Of a stretch of 49,524 bases of DNA, positions 33,321 through 42,251 are shown piece by piece. The DNA is from Sediminibacterium ginsengisoli (lineage in GTDB: Bacteria > Bacteroidota > Bacteroidia > Chitinophagales > Chitinophagaceae). How positions within the stretch are numbered: position 1 is the stretch's first letter; each line of letters begins with the position of its first letter. A model generated the notes under the pieces. The model ran no database searches, was not told the DNA's origin, and saw only the letters and a program-made list of their open reading frames with translations. The translations under genes were made by a program, and so were the position numbers. The stretch covers positions 1 to 49,524 of the forward strand of contig CAMDLR010000014.1 of assembly GCA_945901845.1 (NCBI GenBank), read 5' to 3'.

Positions 33321-34850
33321 ATGATGAATATGAATTTCAAGACGGTGGCCACAATGGTAGCCATTAGCGCCACAACAGCAATTGTAAGTGTTTGGGGATT
33401 TAGCAAATTTAATGCATACCAACAGGCCGGTTGGCAGGACCCCAATAAATTACCTTTTAATTATGCAGGATTCAATAACAACAATGCGCCAGCTGCTGCT
33501 GTAGATTTTACCCCAGCAGCTACGACTACGGTTCCAGCTGTAGTTCATATCAAAACAAAAACTAAGGAAAAACAAATTAGTGGCGGAAGTCCACGTGGAA
33601 GAAATCCATTTTCTGATTTCTTTGGCGACGACTTTGGTGATGTTTTTGGTGGTGGTCCTCGCGTAATGCCCGAACAGCGCGCAAGCGGCAGTGGTGTTAT
33701 TATTACAGAGGACGGATACATTGTAACCAACAACCACGTAATTGATGGTTCCGATGAAATAAACGTTACACTTGGTAATAAAAAATCCTACAAAGCAACT
33801 TTAATTGGTGCAGACCCAAGCACCGATATTGCGGTTATTAAAATTGAAGCAAAAGGATTACCCTATTTGATTTATGGCAATAGTGATGAAGCTAAATTAG
33901 GTCAATGGGTTTTAGCAGTTGGCTATCCATTAACTCTAGATGCCACTGTGACAGCAGGTATTATTAGTGCTAAATCAAGATCTATTGATATCAACAGAAA
34001 ACAAAGTGACAGACCGGTAGAAGCCTTTATACAAACAGACGCTGCAGTTAATCCAGGCAATAGTGGTGGTGCCCTCGTAAATACCACTGGTGAACTTATT
34101 GGCATTAACTCTGCAATTGCATCTCCTACTGGTTCATATGCCGGTTACTCTTATGCAATTCCTGTAAATATTGTAAAAAAAGTAGTGACCGATATTGTAA
34201 AATTTGGAACAGTTCAACGTGCTTATATTGGTATCAACTTTTTACCTGAGAATATTACAGACGAACAAAAAATTGCTTACGAAAAAGAGTTTGGCATCAG
34301 TATCAAAGAAGGTGAAGGTGTTTTTGTAACAGATGTACCCGCAAGTGGAGCAGCTTCAATAGCAGGCATTAAGAAATACGATATCATTACAAAAATTGAT
34401 GGAGTCAATATTACATCTGGCCCAGAACTACAAGAACAAGTAGCCAAACATAAGCCAGGAGATAAAGTAGCCATCACCTACAAACGTGGTGGAAAAGAAA
34501 ATGCCGTTACACTTACATTAAAAAATAAAGTGGGCAACACCGATATCGTTAAAAATACGTCAATCATTGAAAAATTAGGTGGCACATTTGAGAACCTAGA
34601 TAAAAAAGTAGCAGCAGCCAATGAAGTAGAAGGTGGTGTTGTGGTTAAAAAAGTAGGCGAAGGATTACTCAAGAAAAGTAGAATGCAGGATGGATTTGTA
34701 ATAATTAGTTTGAATGGATCTGAAGTAAAAAGCCTAGAAGCATTAAATGAAATGTTAGCAAAAATAAAATCTGGCGTAGTAAGACTTGAAGGATTTTATC
34801 CTGGGTTTGAAGGAAGCTATACCTATCCGCTTAATCTAAGTGAGGAATAA
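33321..34850 (+). CDS. degQ: HtrA/Deg-family periplasmic serine protease with two PDZ domains
   Basis: A 509-residue protein with an N-terminal signal/anchor (about 8-27), a G/F-rich linker (about 85-113), a trypsin-like domain and two PDZ domains. The triad is His139 (VTNNHVIDG), Asp169 (STDIAVIKI) and Ser248 (NPGNSGGALV). PDZ1 covers roughly 295-385 and PDZ2 roughly 425-500. This is the DegP/DegQ architecture: periplasmic chaperone-protease for misfolded envelope proteins. Three closely spaced Met codons at the start leave the exact start uncertain by a few residues. Its 3' end overlaps the convergent GH13 gene by 20 bases. I find no clear TAnnTTTG element upstream; an envelope-stress sigma factor might be used. 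Confidence 0.95.
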   Translation: MMNMNFKTVATMVAISATTAIVSVWGFSKFNAYQQAGWQDPNKLPFNYAGFNNNNAPAAAVDFTPAATTTVPAVVHIKTKTKEKQISGGSPRGRNPFSDFFGDDFGDVFGGGPRVMPEQRASGSGVIITEDGYIVTNNHVIDGSDEINVTLGNKKSYKATLIGADPSTDIAVIKIEAKGLPYLIYGNSDEAKLGQWVLAVGYPLTLDATVTAGIISAKSRSIDINRKQSDRPVEAFIQTDAAVNPGNSGGALVNTTGELIGINSAIASPTGSYAGYSYAIPVNIVKKVVTDIVKFGTVQRAYIGINFLPENITDEQKIAYEKEFGISIKEGEGVFVTDVPASGAASIAGIKKYDIITKIDGVNITSGPELQEQVAKHKPGDKVAITYKRGGKENAVTLTLKNKVGNTDIVKNTSIIEKLGGTFENLDKKVAAANEVEGGVVVKKVGEGLLKKSRMQDGFVIISLNGSEVKSLEALNEMLAKIKSGVVRLEGFYPGFEGSYTYPLNLSEE

Positions 34851-36111
34851 GCTGATACACCAAATATTCACCCGCTTGTAGCTCAAATTTTTCATTGCCA
34901 GAAAATGAAAAATGCAGGCCTGAAAATATTTGTTCAAAAGTACCAGATAGCAAAGGATGGCTAATTTCAAAAGCCAATCTGTTATGTTCCGAAATATTGA
35001 GAAGCACCAAAACAACATTGTTTTGGTGCTTTTTTATATAGCCTATAATACTGTTTGGATATGGCGTTTGAAGCATTTGATTTTGGCCAAATACAACTGC
35101 GTCATTTTGTGAACGGAGGCTTAAAAGCGCCTTATAAAAAGCATGCAACATTGGTTGTTTTGTTTGCGGTGACCAGTCTAGTTCATCTTTGTCAAAAAAT
35201 AATAACCGTTTATGATTGGGAATTTCTTGACCACTATAAACAAGTGGCAACCCGCCCCAAGTAGCTGTAAATACAGCCCATGCTTTAGCCGTTACACCAT
35301 ACTTTTCATACTCGGTTCCATTCCAACTATTTTCATCATGGTTAGACGTGAAAAATAATTTTTGTGTACTTGGTCCTTCGCTTGCATACATTTCAAGTTG
35401 TACCAATACCGGATTTAAGTTGGGCTCCTGCTTATCAATAGTATCACTTGCATGCATAAAAGCCCAAGCATAGGTGGTATCAAAGGCTTCAAAATAACGC
35501 GGGTCTTCACACTCTGCTAGCCAAAAGAGAGGCTTTATACTATCAAGTACTTGTCTTGCATCTACCCAAAAATCAAGTGGTACCAAATGCGCCATATCAC
35601 ACCTAAAACCATCAATACCAGTAGCATCAATCCAATAACGCATGGCATCAATCATGGCGGCACGCATATCTCGGTTATCATAATTTAAATCGATAACATC
35701 ACTCCATCCGTTTCTTTCTGTAAAATTTCCATGGGCGTCTTGCATGTAAAAGTTTGGATTTGAAATTGTCCAAACATGATCCTGACCGGTATGATTGGCT
35801 ACCCAATCAATAATAACTTTCATGCCAAGCAAATGGGCAGCATCAACAAGTGATTTAAAATCCTGAGGCGTTCCAAACGCATCATTAATAGCCGTGTAAT
35901 TACTGCAGGCATAATAACTACCTAAAGTACCCTGCCTACCTTTTAAACTTATTGGTGTAATGGGCATGAACCATAAAACAGTAACGCCCATATCTGCTAA
36001 TCTTGGAAGATGCGCCGCAAATGAAACCAGGGTCCCCTCTTTGGTATACTGTCTTACATTAACCTCGTAAATAGTTGCACCGAGCGACCAAGAAACAGCT
36101 TTAAATGGCAT
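34831..36111 (-). CDS. Alpha-amylase family glycoside hydrolase (GH13), cytoplasmic
   Basis: A 426-residue protein without a signal peptide. All GH13 signatures are present: region I DWVANHTGQDH (about 102-112), region II GFRCDMAHL with nucleophile Asp172, region III WLAECED with acid/base Glu200, and region IV FTSNHDENSW with Asp259. The catalytic barrel comes first and a small beta domain last. With no extra modules it probably acts on short intracellular malto-oligosaccharides or trehalose-like substrates. It is the last gene of a compact reverse unit (PIG-L deacetylase, symporter, GH13), overlapping the symporter gene by 11 bases. This suggests uptake and hydrolysis in one pathway, though the sugar cannot be named. 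Confidence 0.92.
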   Translation of the reverse strand: MPFKAVSWSLGATIYEVNVRQYTKEGTLVSFAAHLPRLADMGVTVLWFMPITPISLKGRQGTLGSYYACSNYTAINDAFGTPQDFKSLVDAAHLLGMKVIIDWVANHTGQDHVWTISNPNFYMQDAHGNFTERNGWSDVIDLNYDNRDMRAAMIDAMRYWIDATGIDGFRCDMAHLVPLDFWVDARQVLDSIKPLFWLAECEDPRYFEAFDTTYAWAFMHASDTIDKQEPNLNPVLVQLEMYASEGPSTQKLFFTSNHDENSWNGTEYEKYGVTAKAWAVFTATWGGLPLVYSGQEIPNHKRLLFFDKDELDWSPQTKQPMLHAFYKALLSLRSQNDAVVFGQNQMLQTPYPNSIIGYIKKHQNNVVLVLLNISEHNRLAFEISHPLLSGTFEQIFSGLHFSFSGNEKFELQAGEYLVYQLIPHLD

Positions 36112-37822
36112 GCCTATTTAATTTAGAAAACAAGATAGATAAAAGAAAAACGAAGACAGCACCAATAACATTTAACCACAAAAATCCAATACCCACAATA
36201 TTATACTTATCTAGTAAAAAACAAACAATAACAAATATTTCACCTACAATAGCCGCCCAAAACACAGCTGTACCGCCTACTTTTTTAGCATAAAAAGCTA
36301 CTAAAAAAATGCCTAAAATAACGCCATAAAATAAAGAGCCAAGTACATTAACGGCTTCTATCAAGCTTCCCATACCCGTTGCAAACTGTGCCGTTAAAAT
36401 ACAAAAGACACCCCAAGCCAATGTATACCATTTAGACGTTTTATAATCTGTGGCAGATTGTGTAAGTGTTGTTCCATCAATTGATTTTGAACGATACCGC
36501 AAATGAAAATCTATAACGGTGCAAGAGGCAAGCGCGTTCAGTGCCGCTGCAATAGAACCCCATGCCGCTAAAAAAATAACGGCTATTAATAAGCCAATAA
36601 GTCCTACGGGTAAATAATCAACTACAAAACGTAAAAAAATATAATTGGTATCATTTACGTCTGCTCCTGGTACAGCAGTTGCAATTACATTTTTATAGTT
36701 TTTTTGTAATGCCGTTAACGAAGCGGCCCCTTTTTGAATTTTACTTTCAAGTGCCGTATCTGTTTTTTTAGTTTGCACAAGTGCCGTATTCAATTCCAAT
36801 TGTTTAGCCTGTGCGGCCTTAAACTGATCTTGAATGGAAGCCAATGAATCTTTGTAAGGTGTAGACCAGGCTTTGGTTTCAACGGTTCTATTAAAAAATA
36901 TAGGAGACTCCTTAAACTGATAAAATGTAAATAGTAAAACCCCTAATAGCAATATTAAAAACTGCATAGGTATTTTTACAACTCCATTTAATAAGAGCCC
37001 TAATTTACTTTCACGATCATTTTTTGCAGTAATATACCTGCCCACTTGTGATTGATCAGTACCAAAATAAGAGAGTGCTAAAAAAAAGCCGCCAATGGTT
37101 CCACTAATAATATTGTACCGGTCTTTAAAATCAAACCCGCTGCCCGAATTACCTGTCGTAATTACATTTAATTTACCAGACACTTCGCCAACTTTTAATG
37201 CATCCGAAAATCCGAGACCATCCGGTAGCAGGTGCACCAAATAATAACCCGACACCACCATGCCAATAAATATGATCACAAATTGCAACTGCTGGGTATA
37301 AGCAACTGCCTTAGAACCACCACTTACTGTATACAAAGTGAGCATCCCGCCCATCGCAATATTGGTCCAATAAATATCCCATCCTAGTAGAGACGATAAA
37401 ATAATGGAGGGTGCATAAATACTAATACCCGTAGAAAGCCCACGAGATAATAAGAACAAAAAAGAAGTAAAGGTTCTAGTTTTTAAATCAAAACGTTGTT
37501 CGAGAAATTGGTAGGCTGTAAAAATTTTTAATTTACTAAACACCGGCACAAACCACACAACAATTACAATCATAGCAAGTGGTAGACCAAAATAATATTG
37601 CACAAAACGCATACCATCGGTGTAGGCTTGACCAGGTGCCGATAAAAAAGTTATAGCACTTGCCTGTGTGCCCATAATACCTAATAATACCAAATACCAT
37701 GGCATAGATCGGTTACTTAAAAAATAACCTTCTAAATTTTTTGTTGCATTACTTTTATACAAACCATAAGAAATAATAAGTATAAACGTAACCACCAAAA
37801 CAACCCAATCAATTAATGACAT
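36101..37822 (-). CDS. Sodium:solute symporter (SSS family) with coiled-coil insert
   Basis: With the start at MSLIDWVVLVV the protein is 573 residues and has about 13 transmembrane segments. SSS family features include YFLSNRSMPWYLVLLGIMGT (about 33-52), FVPVFSKLKIFTAYQFLEQRF (about 92-112) and YTVSGGSKAVAYTQ-LQ (about 165-181). Between about 301 and 400 it carries a long hydrophilic insert. Of this, roughly 325-378 is rich in Q, A, K and L with heptad-like spacing (LASIQDQFKAAQAKQLELN), probably a coiled coil outside the membrane. Closest known functions are sugar or sialic acid uptake; the substrate is not readable. It overlaps GH13 by 11 bases and follows the PIG-L gene by four. Confidence 0.9.
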   Translation of the reverse strand: MSLIDWVVLVVTFILIISYGLYKSNATKNLEGYFLSNRSMPWYLVLLGIMGTQASAITFLSAPGQAYTDGMRFVQYYFGLPLAMIVIVVWFVPVFSKLKIFTAYQFLEQRFDLKTRTFTSFLFLLSRGLSTGISIYAPSIILSSLLGWDIYWTNIAMGGMLTLYTVSGGSKAVAYTQQLQFVIIFIGMVVSGYYLVHLLPDGLGFSDALKVGEVSGKLNVITTGNSGSGFDFKDRYNIISGTIGGFFLALSYFGTDQSQVGRYITAKNDRESKLGLLLNGVVKIPMQFLILLLGVLLFTFYQFKESPIFFNRTVETKAWSTPYKDSLASIQDQFKAAQAKQLELNTALVQTKKTDTALESKIQKGAASLTALQKNYKNVIATAVPGADVNDTNYIFLRFVVDYLPVGLIGLLIAVIFLAAWGSIAAALNALASCTVIDFHLRYRSKSIDGTTLTQSATDYKTSKWYTLAWGVFCILTAQFATGMGSLIEAVNVLGSLFYGVILGIFLVAFYAKKVGGTAVFWAAIVGEIFVIVCFLLDKYNIVGIGFLWLNVIGAVFVFLLSILFSKLNRHAI

Positions 37823-37826
37823 ATAA

Positions 37827-40388
37827 TTATCGTTTTGGTAAAGCAATTAAGTTTGCTAATAATTTATACGCGCCAGAAACACCTGCTGGCAATTGTCTAA
37901 AAAGTGCTAGACCCACATATGCAAAATTGCCTTTCCCATATGAACAGGTAATTAAAGATCCATTAGAGGATTTTTCATTTTTATCATGCATAGAAAGTGG
38001 CGCCTCATAACGGGCATCTATTGCGGTAGCTTGATAGGTACTACGCTCCTGAATCCAACCTTCAAAATCACTTGAGGTAATTACATTGGGTGATTGCAAA
38101 ACAGGATGCGACGGAACCTCAAATACGACTTCTGCATTTTCTTCTGTTACCCGAGATCCACCACTAATTGTAAATGGATAAGGACCTATTGGCGGTGCTA
38201 ATCCATTTGTTCCCGTCCTATTGTATTGTACAATTAAATTTCCGCCTTGCTCCACATATTTTAATAACACTTGATATCCCTCATTTAAAAATCCATTGAC
38301 ATTATACGCCCTTACACCTGTAACAACCGCATCAAATCCCGCCAAATATTCGGCAGTACAATTAGCTGCTGTAATTTTTTCTACGCGGTATCCGAGTTGC
38401 ACAAGCGCCTCTTCCGTTAAATCACCAGAACCCGCAATATAGCCTACCCTATTACCTTTTACACGAATTGGGGCATCCACTATTTTCACAAGGTCTTGAG
38501 TTAGATAATGCGTATTTGGTATATGATCGTAGGTTATTTTTCGAACATGTTCACTATACGTTTGCGTTCCTGTATTATTTGTAATGGCAACAGATGCATG
38601 AAGCGACGGTACCGGTTTAGCCTGATCATAAAATGCTGCAAGTGGCAGTTCAATGGTGTTTATTTTTGAATTTTTAAACGCCGAATCGATACTTTTTTGA
38701 TAGACTTGTTTGGCTAACTTTTGATCAAGTAAACGATACTCAACCCTTGCGTCTATCCTTTTATTTTGATTTGATAACACAGTAAGCTGCAACGGTGTAA
38801 CTTGGTATTTTTTTCCTTTTTCAGAAAGTACATTTGTTAAAACCACAGTAGGCTTTACAACGAGCTCATACGGCGGAATAAGAATAAATGGCTGTACACA
38901 TTCACCTTTAACAAGGTCTACATATTTATATTGTACTGGCCTGGTTATTGTAAAAAAAACACCTTCAATCGTACAATTAAACTGAACAGACAATGTAGGC
39001 TCATTCCATACCTTCCCTAACACCTGGTTATTTGTAACTTCAAACATACCATCGGTTTTTTTAGGATCTTGTAACCAGTATGGTTGAAATTGATTTTTTG
39101 CAACCACTGGAACTAGGCTTACCGCGAAATTGTAATTTTTATTTTGAACCAATTGTTGTCCAACCTGCTTTTTAAACGCTTGATTTGTTACAACAATATT
39201 TTCTAACGAAACGCTAGCAGTAGATCTGTTATTAATAGCACAAGAAAAACTAATTGAATCGCCTTGAACCGCTTTTTCTGAAACTGTAAATGCCTCCAAA
39301 GACAAGCCTGCTGCTGCTTCAATAATTTGTTGCACAGCTTGCAACTTATGAGACTTCCACACCGATTCAGGAAGGGCTTTTATTTGTTTGTAAACATCTA
39401 CGAGTAGAGGCAGTGATAATGCCGGCTGCAACGGATTGTATGCAGTAATTGTAGCATCAATTGAAGTTGAAATACTTGTAGCATTTTGCCCAAGCCTGGT
39501 CCAATCGAGCGTTACACCATCCAACAAAGTTTGCGTGGGCGCTTCTCCCAAAACGGTCGTGAAATATTCTAGTACTTCTCCTTTTCGGCGGGGCCTACCT
39601 TCGCCCTGACTTTTATGCATGCTGCGCGCTTCACCGCCAATTTCTCCGTAGCTTTTTCCTTCCAGTGCATTATAAATACCAACATCCATTTTAAATTGAT
39701 CATTACTTGTTGTGTTAGGGCCTCCAAAATTAAACGTATTCCATAAGAGCCTTTTTGCCTGCCAAATAGTAACACCATTTTTGAGCTGATCCGGAAATTG
39801 AGTTGGATCTGCAGCTGCAATAAATGCTTCCCTTGCAATTTGTGCAGATGCACTATGGTGGCCATGACCTGCGCGCGCGTCCGGAGGAAAGCGCGCAATA
39901 ATTACATCAGGCTTATAATTACGAATCACCCAAACAGCGTCTGCTAATACTTTTATTCGGTCCCATACCTGAAGTGCTTCATCCATACTTTTACTAAAAC
40001 CAAATTCGTAAGCACTGGTGAAATATTGTTCGGCCCCATCTATTTCTCTGGCCGCTAATAACTCTTTGGTTCGAATCATACCAAGTTCTATCCCTTGCTC
40101 TGGGCCAATTAAATTTTGACCACCATCACCCCTTGTTAAACTCAAATACCCTGTTCGGTACATTTTTTCTTTGGCTAAATAGGGTAAAAAGCTATTGTTT
40201 TCATCGTCGGGGTGGGCAGCTACATATAACACAGAACCTAATACTTGCAGCTTTCTTAAAGACTGCAAAATGGAACCACTAGACATGACGCCACCATTGT
40301 TTTGACTTACTTGCTGAGCAATTATATGACCACTAAAAAACTGTAACCCCATGAATATGAGCAGGGCAAAAAAATAACATTTTTTCAT
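37827..40388 (-). CDS. Secreted PIG-L family deacetylase with C-terminal GATase-like region
   Basis: With the start at MKKCYFFALLIFMG the protein is 853 residues with a signal peptide ending near AQQ (residue 26). The PIG-L/LmbE domain occupies about 40-290. It contains the zinc-binding YVAAHPDDE motif (His59, Asp62) and a second histidine cluster ARAGHGHHSAS near residue 177. A middle beta-rich region follows (about 340-620). The last ~200 residues show a Rossmann-like glutamine-amidotransferase fold pattern (RVGYIAGSGDLTEEALVQLG, GFDAVVTGVRAYN, YVEQGGNLIVQYN) without an obvious catalytic Cys. PIG-L enzymes N-deacetylate GlcNAc conjugates. Linkage to the symporter and GH13 gene suggests action on an external glycan before uptake. 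Confidence 0.87.
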   Translation of the reverse strand: MKKCYFFALLIFMGLQFFSGHIIAQQVSQNNGGVMSSGSILQSLRKLQVLGSVLYVAAHPDDENNSFLPYLAKEKMYRTGYLSLTRGDGGQNLIGPEQGIELGMIRTKELLAAREIDGAEQYFTSAYEFGFSKSMDEALQVWDRIKVLADAVWVIRNYKPDVIIARFPPDARAGHGHHSASAQIAREAFIAAADPTQFPDQLKNGVTIWQAKRLLWNTFNFGGPNTTSNDQFKMDVGIYNALEGKSYGEIGGEARSMHKSQGEGRPRRKGEVLEYFTTVLGEAPTQTLLDGVTLDWTRLGQNATSISTSIDATITAYNPLQPALSLPLLVDVYKQIKALPESVWKSHKLQAVQQIIEAAAGLSLEAFTVSEKAVQGDSISFSCAINNRSTASVSLENIVVTNQAFKKQVGQQLVQNKNYNFAVSLVPVVAKNQFQPYWLQDPKKTDGMFEVTNNQVLGKVWNEPTLSVQFNCTIEGVFFTITRPVQYKYVDLVKGECVQPFILIPPYELVVKPTVVLTNVLSEKGKKYQVTPLQLTVLSNQNKRIDARVEYRLLDQKLAKQVYQKSIDSAFKNSKINTIELPLAAFYDQAKPVPSLHASVAITNNTGTQTYSEHVRKITYDHIPNTHYLTQDLVKIVDAPIRVKGNRVGYIAGSGDLTEEALVQLGYRVEKITAANCTAEYLAGFDAVVTGVRAYNVNGFLNEGYQVLLKYVEQGGNLIVQYNRTGTNGLAPPIGPYPFTISGGSRVTEENAEVVFEVPSHPVLQSPNVITSSDFEGWIQERSTYQATAIDARYEAPLSMHDKNEKSSNGSLITCSYGKGNFAYVGLALFRQLPAGVSGAYKLLANLIALPKR

Positions 40389-40503
40389 AGCTGTTGAAAG
40401 GCCTATTAGGGCTGTCATTTGAATTAAGAACAGTTTGTTAAACAATGCGTGAAAGTAACAAAAAATGGCCCAGATTTACCCAAAAATTGAGTAATTTTCA
40501 ACC

Positions 40504-42225
40504 ATGAAATCAACAATCTTTACCGTCCTCTTATTTTGCATCTACAGCAGCGTTATAGGTCAATATGAAAATACGATTGTTGGCCCAACAAAAGCTGTAA
40601 ATCCATACCAGTACAGCGTTGTAAAATCAGGTACTTTTAATAAAGCAAGTGTTTCAAGTGCACACCCACTTGCGAGCATGGTGGGTGCCGAAATTATGAA
40701 GCAAGGTGGCAATGCATTTGATGCAACCATTGCAACACAATTTGCACTTGCCGTTGTATACCCGGGAGCAGGCAATATTGGCGGGGGCGGATTTACACTT
40801 GCCAGAAAAAAAGATGGCACCCTTATTGGCATCGATTATAGAGAAGCAGCACCAGAAAAAGCCACCCGAGATATGTATTTGGATGCAGCTGGAAATGCAC
40901 AAGACGCACTATCTCAAAATGGACATTTGGCTTCTGGTGTTCCAGGTGCAGTGGCAGGTATTTTTGCCACCTACGCACATGCTAAACTTCCTTTCGCGCT
41001 CCTCATTCAGCCTGCAATCGATTTAGCCCGCTTTGGTTTTGTAATCACAGAAAAAGAGGCCTCTAGTTTAAACGGAACAAAAAAAGATTTTATACAATAT
41101 TCAACGAGGCCTTCTGCATTTGTTAAGGAAACAAAATGGAAAGTTGGAGACACCCTTATTCAAGTAGCACTCGCTAATACCCTTGTAAGAATTCAAAAAG
41201 AGGGCGCCAAAGGATTTTATGAAGGTGAAACTGCAGCACTTATTGTTGAAGAAATGAAAAGAGGTGGTGGTATTATATCACTTGAAGACTTAAAAAAATA
41301 CCAGGCAAAATCCAGAACACCCATTGTATTTAATTACCGAGGATACGATGTGATTAGTTTTGCGCCTCCAAGTAGTGGTGGCATTTTAATTGGTCAGATG
41401 TTAAAAATGATAGAACCATTTAATGTTCAAAAAATGGGGTTTCAAACACCAGCATCCGTGCAGCTTATGATCGAAGTAGAGCGCCGCGCATACGCTGACA
41501 GAGCTGCGCATATCGGAGATCCTGATTTTTACAAAGTACCTCAAAAAACACTACTAAATAGCGTTTATATCAAAAATAGAATGTTGGATTATAAGCCAGG
41601 CATAGCCGGTTCTAGTGAACAAATCGGAGCTGGAAATACATCAACTTCTGAAGAAACAACACACTTTAGTATTGTTGACCCAGAGGGCAATATGGTTGCA
41701 GTAACTACAACGCTTAATGGAGGCTATGGCAACAAAACGGTGGTAGGCGGAGCTGGTTTTATTTTAAACAATGAAATGGATGACTTTAGTGCTAAACCTG
41801 GTAGCCCCAACATGTATGGCGCTATTGGCGGAGAAGCAAACTCAATAGCACCTTATAAACGAATGCTTAGCTCTATGACGCCAACACTTTTAACAAAAAA
41901 TAAAAAGCCATTTTTAACAGTTGGCACACCTGGGGGCACCACCATACCAACATCGGTATTTCAAACCATTGTTAATCTCGTTGATTTTAATATGGGTTTA
42001 GAAGACGCTATTAATAGTCCGAAATTTCATCACCAATGGCTCCCTGATGATGTAAGTATAGAAAAAACATTTAATCAAGATACTAAATCTGAACTTGAAA
42101 AAATGGGCTACCGAATCAAAAATAGAGGCAGCATTGGTAGAACTGAAGGTATCCTTATTGGACCCACAGGTAAAAGAATTACAGTTGCCGATAAAAGAGG
42201 AGATGACGCTGTAGCAGGTTACTAA
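40504..42225 (+). CDS. ggt: Gamma-glutamyltransferase
   Basis: A 573-residue protein with a signal peptide (cleavage near GQ, residue 20). The large-subunit portion has SSAHPLASMVGAEIMKQGGNAFDA (about 51-74, split here by eye) and GGGGFTLARKKDG (about 95-107). The self-processing site is SEETTHFS, with Thr385 as the N-terminal nucleophile of the small subunit. The small subunit includes PEGNMVAVTTTLN and later LTVGTPGGTTIPT. The enzyme cleaves gamma-glutamyl bonds of glutathione-like compounds in the periplasm and can transfer the glutamyl group. It is divergent from the PIG-L gene. tamB follows at once: its apparent ATG lies two bases after this stop, which suggests coupling. Confidence 0.95.
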   Translation: MKSTIFTVLLFCIYSSVIGQYENTIVGPTKAVNPYQYSVVKSGTFNKASVSSAHPLASMVGAEIMKQGGNAFDATIATQFALAVVYPGAGNIGGGGFTLARKKDGTLIGIDYREAAPEKATRDMYLDAAGNAQDALSQNGHLASGVPGAVAGIFATYAHAKLPFALLIQPAIDLARFGFVITEKEASSLNGTKKDFIQYSTRPSAFVKETKWKVGDTLIQVALANTLVRIQKEGAKGFYEGETAALIVEEMKRGGGIISLEDLKKYQAKSRTPIVFNYRGYDVISFAPPSSGGILIGQMLKMIEPFNVQKMGFQTPASVQLMIEVERRAYADRAAHIGDPDFYKVPQKTLLNSVYIKNRMLDYKPGIAGSSEQIGAGNTSTSEETTHFSIVDPEGNMVAVTTTLNGGYGNKTVVGGAGFILNNEMDDFSAKPGSPNMYGAIGGEANSIAPYKRMLSSMTPTLLTKNKKPFLTVGTPGGTTIPTSVFQTIVNLVDFNMGLEDAINSPKFHHQWLPDDVSIEKTFNQDTKSELEKMGYRIKNRGSIGRTEGILIGPTGKRITVADKRGDDAVAGY

Positions 42226-42251
42226 TCATGGATGTCTGAATATTAAATACA

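Noticed and set aside
42228..42239. TGA at the tamB start read as selenocysteine or a recoded codon
   Set aside because: I see no evidence of a selenocysteine insertion element, TGA is used as a normal stop in this genome (for example the flippase-like gene), and a CTG start or a frameshift explains it more simply.
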